Of a stretch of 64,000 nt of DNA, positions 60,787 to 64,000 are shown in pieces. Every line of letters starts with the position of its first letter. The first letter of the stretch is position 1. Both the position numbers and the translations under genes were made by a program. Below the pieces are notes generated by a model, which made no database searches, was not told the DNA's origin, and saw only the letters and a list, made by a program, of their open reading frames with translations. Origin of the DNA: Arthrobacter sp. Soil762 (lineage in GTDB: Bacteria; Actinomycetota; Actinomycetes; Actinomycetales; Micrococcaceae); the NCBI RefSeq assembly GCF_001428335.1, contig NZ_LMSG01000001.1, positions 884,987-948,986 on the forward strand. Reading direction: 5' to 3'.

Positions 60787-62427
60787 GTGCATTACGACAA
60801 CATCGACGACGTCACCGACCGCGGGTTCGACTACGTCGTCATCGGCGGCGGATCCGCCGGGGCGGCAGTGGCCGCGCGGCTGAGCGAGGATCCGGACGTG
60901 TCCGTTGCGCTGGTGGAGGCCGGCCCGGATGACCGCGGCCTGCCCGAGATCCTGCAGCTGGACCGCTGGATGGAGCTGCTGGAATCCGGCTACGACTGGG
61001 ACTACCCGGTGGAACCGCAGGAGAACGGCAACTCATTTATGCGCCACGCCCGCGCCAAGGTCATGGGCGGCTGCTCCAGCCACAACTCCTGCATCGCGTT
61101 CTGGGCCCCGCGCGAAGACCTGGACGAGTGGGAATCCAAGTTCGGCGCAACGGGTTGGAACGCTGAAACCGCCTGGCCGCTCTACCAGCGGCTGGAGACC
61201 AACGAGGACGCCGGCCCCGCCGCGCCGCACCACGGTGACTCAGGCCCCGTGCACCTGATGAACGTTCCCCCGGTGGATCCGGCCGGCGTCGCGCTCCTGG
61301 ACGCCTGCGAACAGACCGGCATCCCCCGGGCAAAGTTCAACACCGGAACCACGGTGGTCAACGGCGCCAACTTCTTCCAAATCAACCGCCGCGCGGACGG
61401 CACCCGCTCCTCCAGCTCCGTCTCCTACATCCACCCCATCATGGAGCGCGAAAACTTCACCCTGCTGACCGGCCTCCGCGCCCGCCAGCTGGTGTTCGAC
61501 GCGGACAAGCGCTGCACGGGCGTGGACGTGGTGGACTCGGCATTTGGCCGGACCCACTTGCTCACCGCCCACCGTGAGGTCATACTTTCCACCGGCGCCA
61601 TCGACTCACCCAAGCTGCTCATGCTCTCCGGCATCGGCCCGGCAGCGCACCTCGCCCAGCACGGGATCGAGGTCCTGGTGGACTCCCCCGGCGTAGGCGA
61701 GCACCTGCAGGACCACCCCGAGGGCGTGGTGCAGTTCGAGGCCAAACAACCGATGGTCCAGACGTCCACGCAGTGGTGGGAGATCGGCATCTTCACCCCC
61801 ACGGAGGAAGGCCTGGACCGCCCGGACCTGATGATGCACTACGGCTCCGTCCCGTTCGACATGAACACCCTGCGGCACGGCTACCCCACCACGGAGAACG
61901 GCTTCAGCCTCACCCCGAACGTCACGCACGCCCGCTCCCGCGGCACCGTCCGGCTGCGCAGCCGCGACTTCCGCGACAAGCCCATGGTGGACCCGCGCTA
62001 CTTCACGGACCCGGACGGCCACGACATGCGGGTCATGGTGGCCGGCATCCGCAAGGCACGCGAAATCGCCGCCCAGCCCGCCATGGCCGAATGGACCGGC
62101 CGCGAGCTCTCGCCGGGCGTCGAGGCGCAGACGGACGAGGAGTTGCGGGACTACATTCGCAAGACCCACAACACCGTGTACCACCCGGTGGGGACAGTGC
62201 GGATGGGCCCGACCGACGACGGGATGTCACCTTTGGATCCCGAGCTGCGGGTCAAGGGCGTCACCGGATTGCGCGTCGCGGACGCCTCAGTCATGCCTGA
62301 ACACGTCACCGTCAACCCCAACATCACCGTCATGATGATCGGCGAGCGCTGCGCCGACCTGATCCGTGCCAGCCGGTCCGGCAGCGTGACGGAGGAAGAG
62401 GTGCAGCTCAGCGCATCCTTCGCCTGA
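60787..62427 (+). CDS. betA: Choline dehydrogenase-like GMC oxidoreductase
   Basis: A 546-residue FAD enzyme of the GMC family. FDYVVIGGGSAGAAVAARLS is the FAD motif, SSHNSCIAFWAPREDLDEWE and LSTGAIDSPKLLMLSGIGPA the GMC signatures, and KTHNTVYHPVGTVRMG carries the active-site His. It oxidises choline to betaine aldehyde. GTG start at 60787 immediately after betB, with AAGGAG inside the last betB codons. Other alcohol oxidases share the fold; context supports choline. Confidence 0.88.
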   Translation: MHYDNIDDVTDRGFDYVVIGGGSAGAAVAARLSEDPDVSVALVEAGPDDRGLPEILQLDRWMELLESGYDWDYPVEPQENGNSFMRHARAKVMGGCSSHNSCIAFWAPREDLDEWESKFGATGWNAETAWPLYQRLETNEDAGPAAPHHGDSGPVHLMNVPPVDPAGVALLDACEQTGIPRAKFNTGTTVVNGANFFQINRRADGTRSSSSVSYIHPIMERENFTLLTGLRARQLVFDADKRCTGVDVVDSAFGRTHLLTAHREVILSTGAIDSPKLLMLSGIGPAAHLAQHGIEVLVDSPGVGEHLQDHPEGVVQFEAKQPMVQTSTQWWEIGIFTPTEEGLDRPDLMMHYGSVPFDMNTLRHGYPTTENGFSLTPNVTHARSRGTVRLRSRDFRDKPMVDPRYFTDPDGHDMRVMVAGIRKAREIAAQPAMAEWTGRELSPGVEAQTDEELRDYIRKTHNTVYHPVGTVRMGPTDDGMSPLDPELRVKGVTGLRVADASVMPEHVTVNPNITVMMIGERCADLIRASRSGSVTEEEVQLSASFA

Positions 62428-62473
62428 GGATCAGGCCACACCACTATCGTGCTTTTCTGATTGAGGAGTCCAA

Positions 62474-64000
62474 ATGATGGAACCCAGCAAGAGTATTGAT
62501 TCAAGCGGCATGGACGAATTCGGCTATACCCAGACCCTGGACCGGAGCATCGGCAAGTTTGCCAGCTTCGCGGCAGGCGTCAGCTACATCTCCATCCTCA
62601 CCGGTGTTTTTCAACTGTTCTACTTTGGTTTTTCCATGGCCGGCCCGGCGTACGCATGGTCCTGGCCCCTCGTTTTCGCCGGCCAGCTGATGGTGGCGTT
62701 GTGTTTCGCCGAGCTGGCGGGCCGCTATCCAGTTGCAGGATCGGTGTACAACTGGGCCAAGCGGCTTACCTCCGGGACCTGGTCCTGGCTGGCGGGCTGG
62801 CTGCTGCTCATCTCGTCCATCGTGGCGCTCGGCGCCGTGGCCCTGGCCTTGCAGCTCACCCTGCCGCAGCTCTGGTCCGGCTTCCAGGTCATCGGAGACG
62901 GAACGGGCACCTACGACTTCGCCCTCAACGGCGTGCTGCTGGCGAGCATCATGATCGGCATTTCCACCATGATCAATGCCTTCGGCGTGAAGCTGATGAC
63001 CAGGGTCAACAGCGTCGGCGTTTTCGTGGAGCTGATCGCGGCCGTCCTGCTGATCCTCGCGCTGGGCTGGCATGTGGTGCGCGGGCCTGAGGTCTTCTTC
63101 GACACCGCCGGTTACGGCGAAGGCCATGACCTGGGGTTCTTCGGTGTGTTCCTGATCGGCGCCATGGCCTCCGGCTACGTCATGTACGGCTTCGACACCG
63201 CCAGCTCCCTTGGCGAGGAAACGAAGGATCCCAAGCGCACGGCACCCAAGGCCATCCTGCGCGCCATCACGGCATCCTTCGTGCTGGGCGGCCTTATCCT
63301 GCTCTTTAGCATCCTGGCAGCCCCGGACCTGGCCGACCCCAAGCTCGGGGCGGCCGACGGCGGCCTGCAGTATCTGGTGCTCTCCGTCCTCGGAGGCCCC
63401 TTCGGCAAAGCATTCCTCGCCTGCATCGTAGTTGCCGTGGTGGTCTGCACCCTGGCGGTCCACGCCGCCGCCATCCGGATGATGTTCGCCATGGCCCGGG
63501 ACAACAACCTGCCCTTCAGCCGCCAGCTCAGCAAAGTGGACCCGGTCCGCAGGACCCCAGCGGTCGCTGCCATGGTGGTCGGAGTCCTGGCCGTCATCCC
63601 GCTGCTGGTCAACGTGATGCAGCCGGCCATTTTCACCATCCTGTCCAGCATCAGCATCGTCCTGATCTACCTGTCCTACCTGCTGGTCACCGTTCCGATG
63701 CTGCGCAACCGGCTCCTGGGCAGGTGGCCGGGTGATGATTCCGACGCCGGATTCAGCATGGGCAAATGGGGGCTTCCGGTGAACATCCTCGCGGTCCTGT
63801 GGGGCGGCGCCATGACGGTGAACCTGATCTGGCCGCGCCCGGAGATCTACAACTCGGTGCCGCCGTTCGAGTGGTACCTGCAGTGGGGCGGCGTGCTGTT
63901 CGTTGCCGCCGTCACCGTGGGCGGGGCCCTGCTGTACCGCCTGAAGATCCGGCACCAAACGGGCGTGCTGGCCGAGCACGCCGCGGCCGTCGCAGCACAT
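62474..64000 (+). CDS. APC-family permease, probably for choline or amine uptake (cut by window edge)
   Basis: At least 509 codons with no stop before the right edge. From the ATG at 62474 (or 62477; TTGAGGAG upstream): DRSIGKFASFAAGVSYISIL, then CFAELAGRYPVAGSVYNWAK, GYVMYGFDTASSLGEETKDP and RMMFAMARDNNLPF, ~12 helices of the APC/amino-acid-choline branch. The length suggests only a few residues are missing. Its place 46 bp after betA suggests uptake of choline or a related compound; this is inferred. Confidence 0.85.
   Translation, partial: MMEPSKSIDSSGMDEFGYTQTLDRSIGKFASFAAGVSYISILTGVFQLFYFGFSMAGPAYAWSWPLVFAGQLMVALCFAELAGRYPVAGSVYNWAKRLTSGTWSWLAGWLLLISSIVALGAVALALQLTLPQLWSGFQVIGDGTGTYDFALNGVLLASIMIGISTMINAFGVKLMTRVNSVGVFVELIAAVLLILALGWHVVRGPEVFFDTAGYGEGHDLGFFGVFLIGAMASGYVMYGFDTASSLGEETKDPKRTAPKAILRAITASFVLGGLILLFSILAAPDLADPKLGAADGGLQYLVLSVLGGPFGKAFLACIVVAVVVCTLAVHAAAIRMMFAMARDNNLPFSRQLSKVDPVRRTPAVAAMVVGVLAVIPLLVNVMQPAIFTILSSISIVLIYLSYLLVTVPMLRNRLLGRWPGDDSDAGFSMGKWGLPVNILAVLWGGAMTVNLIWPRPEIYNSVPPFEWYLQWGGVLFVAAVTVGGALLYRLKIRHQTGVLAEHAAAVAAH

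Overview
The window reads as chromosomal DNA of a high-GC Gram-positive actinobacterium, most likely Arthrobacter or a close relative (Pseudarthrobacter/Paenarthrobacter). The support is strong G/C bias at third codon positions, frequent GTG and TTG starts, many 4-bp ATGA/GTGA gene overlaps, and typical gene sets: a fused MnhA/B antiporter, a YkoEDC thiamine transporter under a TPP riboswitch, a SAM-IV-type riboswitch, and a 45-residue basic protein known from actinobacteria. Genus is inferred from gene content only. I see no rRNA, intact IS element, prophage, CRISPR array or replication origin. Most of the window is ordinary metabolic and transport DNA.

Layout. 1-3.0 kb: cardiolipin synthase start, pabC, NUDIX, PPOX-fold and GNAT genes. 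3.1-7.2 kb: thiolase, then a SAM-IV-type riboswitch driving DUF1737-rhodanese-metZ, an isoprenylcysteine-methyltransferase remnant and a DUF1905 gene. 7.3-11.9 kb: divergent argP/argO around a palindromic operator, a YbdK-type ligase and an HTH-MurA fusion. 12.3-16.5 kb: YkoEDC with TPP riboswitch, an HbpS-like gene and a DUF4235 gene. 16.6-23.1 kb: Mrp Na+/H+ antiporter operon. 23.3-26.4 kb: MFS exporter and a KhtTU-like K+/H+ antiporter pair. 26.4-32.2 kb: a DUF559 nuclease-like gene bracketed by 64-bp repeats, dcd, a secreted CAP-domain protein, tRNA-Gly(CCC), a small basic protein and an N5-(carboxyethyl)ornithine synthase homologue. 32.3-35.2 kb: MFS exporter with divergent LysR gene and a zinc-ribbon gene. 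35.3-44.8 kb: putA, amino-acid permease, LysR gene, panD, AEC carrier, solA. 44.8-55.4 kb: a degenerate trehalose-phosphatase/GH15 fusion and a LacI-controlled sugar operon (binding protein, two permeases, GH130 phosphorylase, large exported glycosidase-like protein). 55.6-64 kb: luciferase-like oxidoreductase, a frameshifted solute-binding lipoprotein, GNAT, and a choline-to-glycine-betaine cluster (TetR, betB, betA, permease).

Three loci show how genes work together. First, putA and the amino-acid permease carry the same promoter architecture: a TCTAA-N10-TTAG box, a TTTATC/CATACT promoter and identical spacing. The LysR gene next to the permease therefore probably controls both. Second, the LacI operon looks like a beta-mannoside uptake and phosphorolysis system with an exported hydrolase-like protein of unassigned family. 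Third, the bet cluster has a nested palindromic operator between the TetR gene and betB.

Between genes there are at least five kinds of palindromic or repeated elements: 10229-10329, 16523-16595, the 64-bp pair around the DUF559 gene, a pair of about 100 bp at 47.6 and 55.5 kb, and 57841-57965. There is also a repeat cluster at 38.9-39.1 kb. These are the least explained features here. I found no convincing wholly new multi-gene system. The best candidates for new biology are the repeat-flanked nuclease-like gene, the HTH-MurA fusion, the degenerate HAD-GH15 fusion and the unassigned glycosidase.
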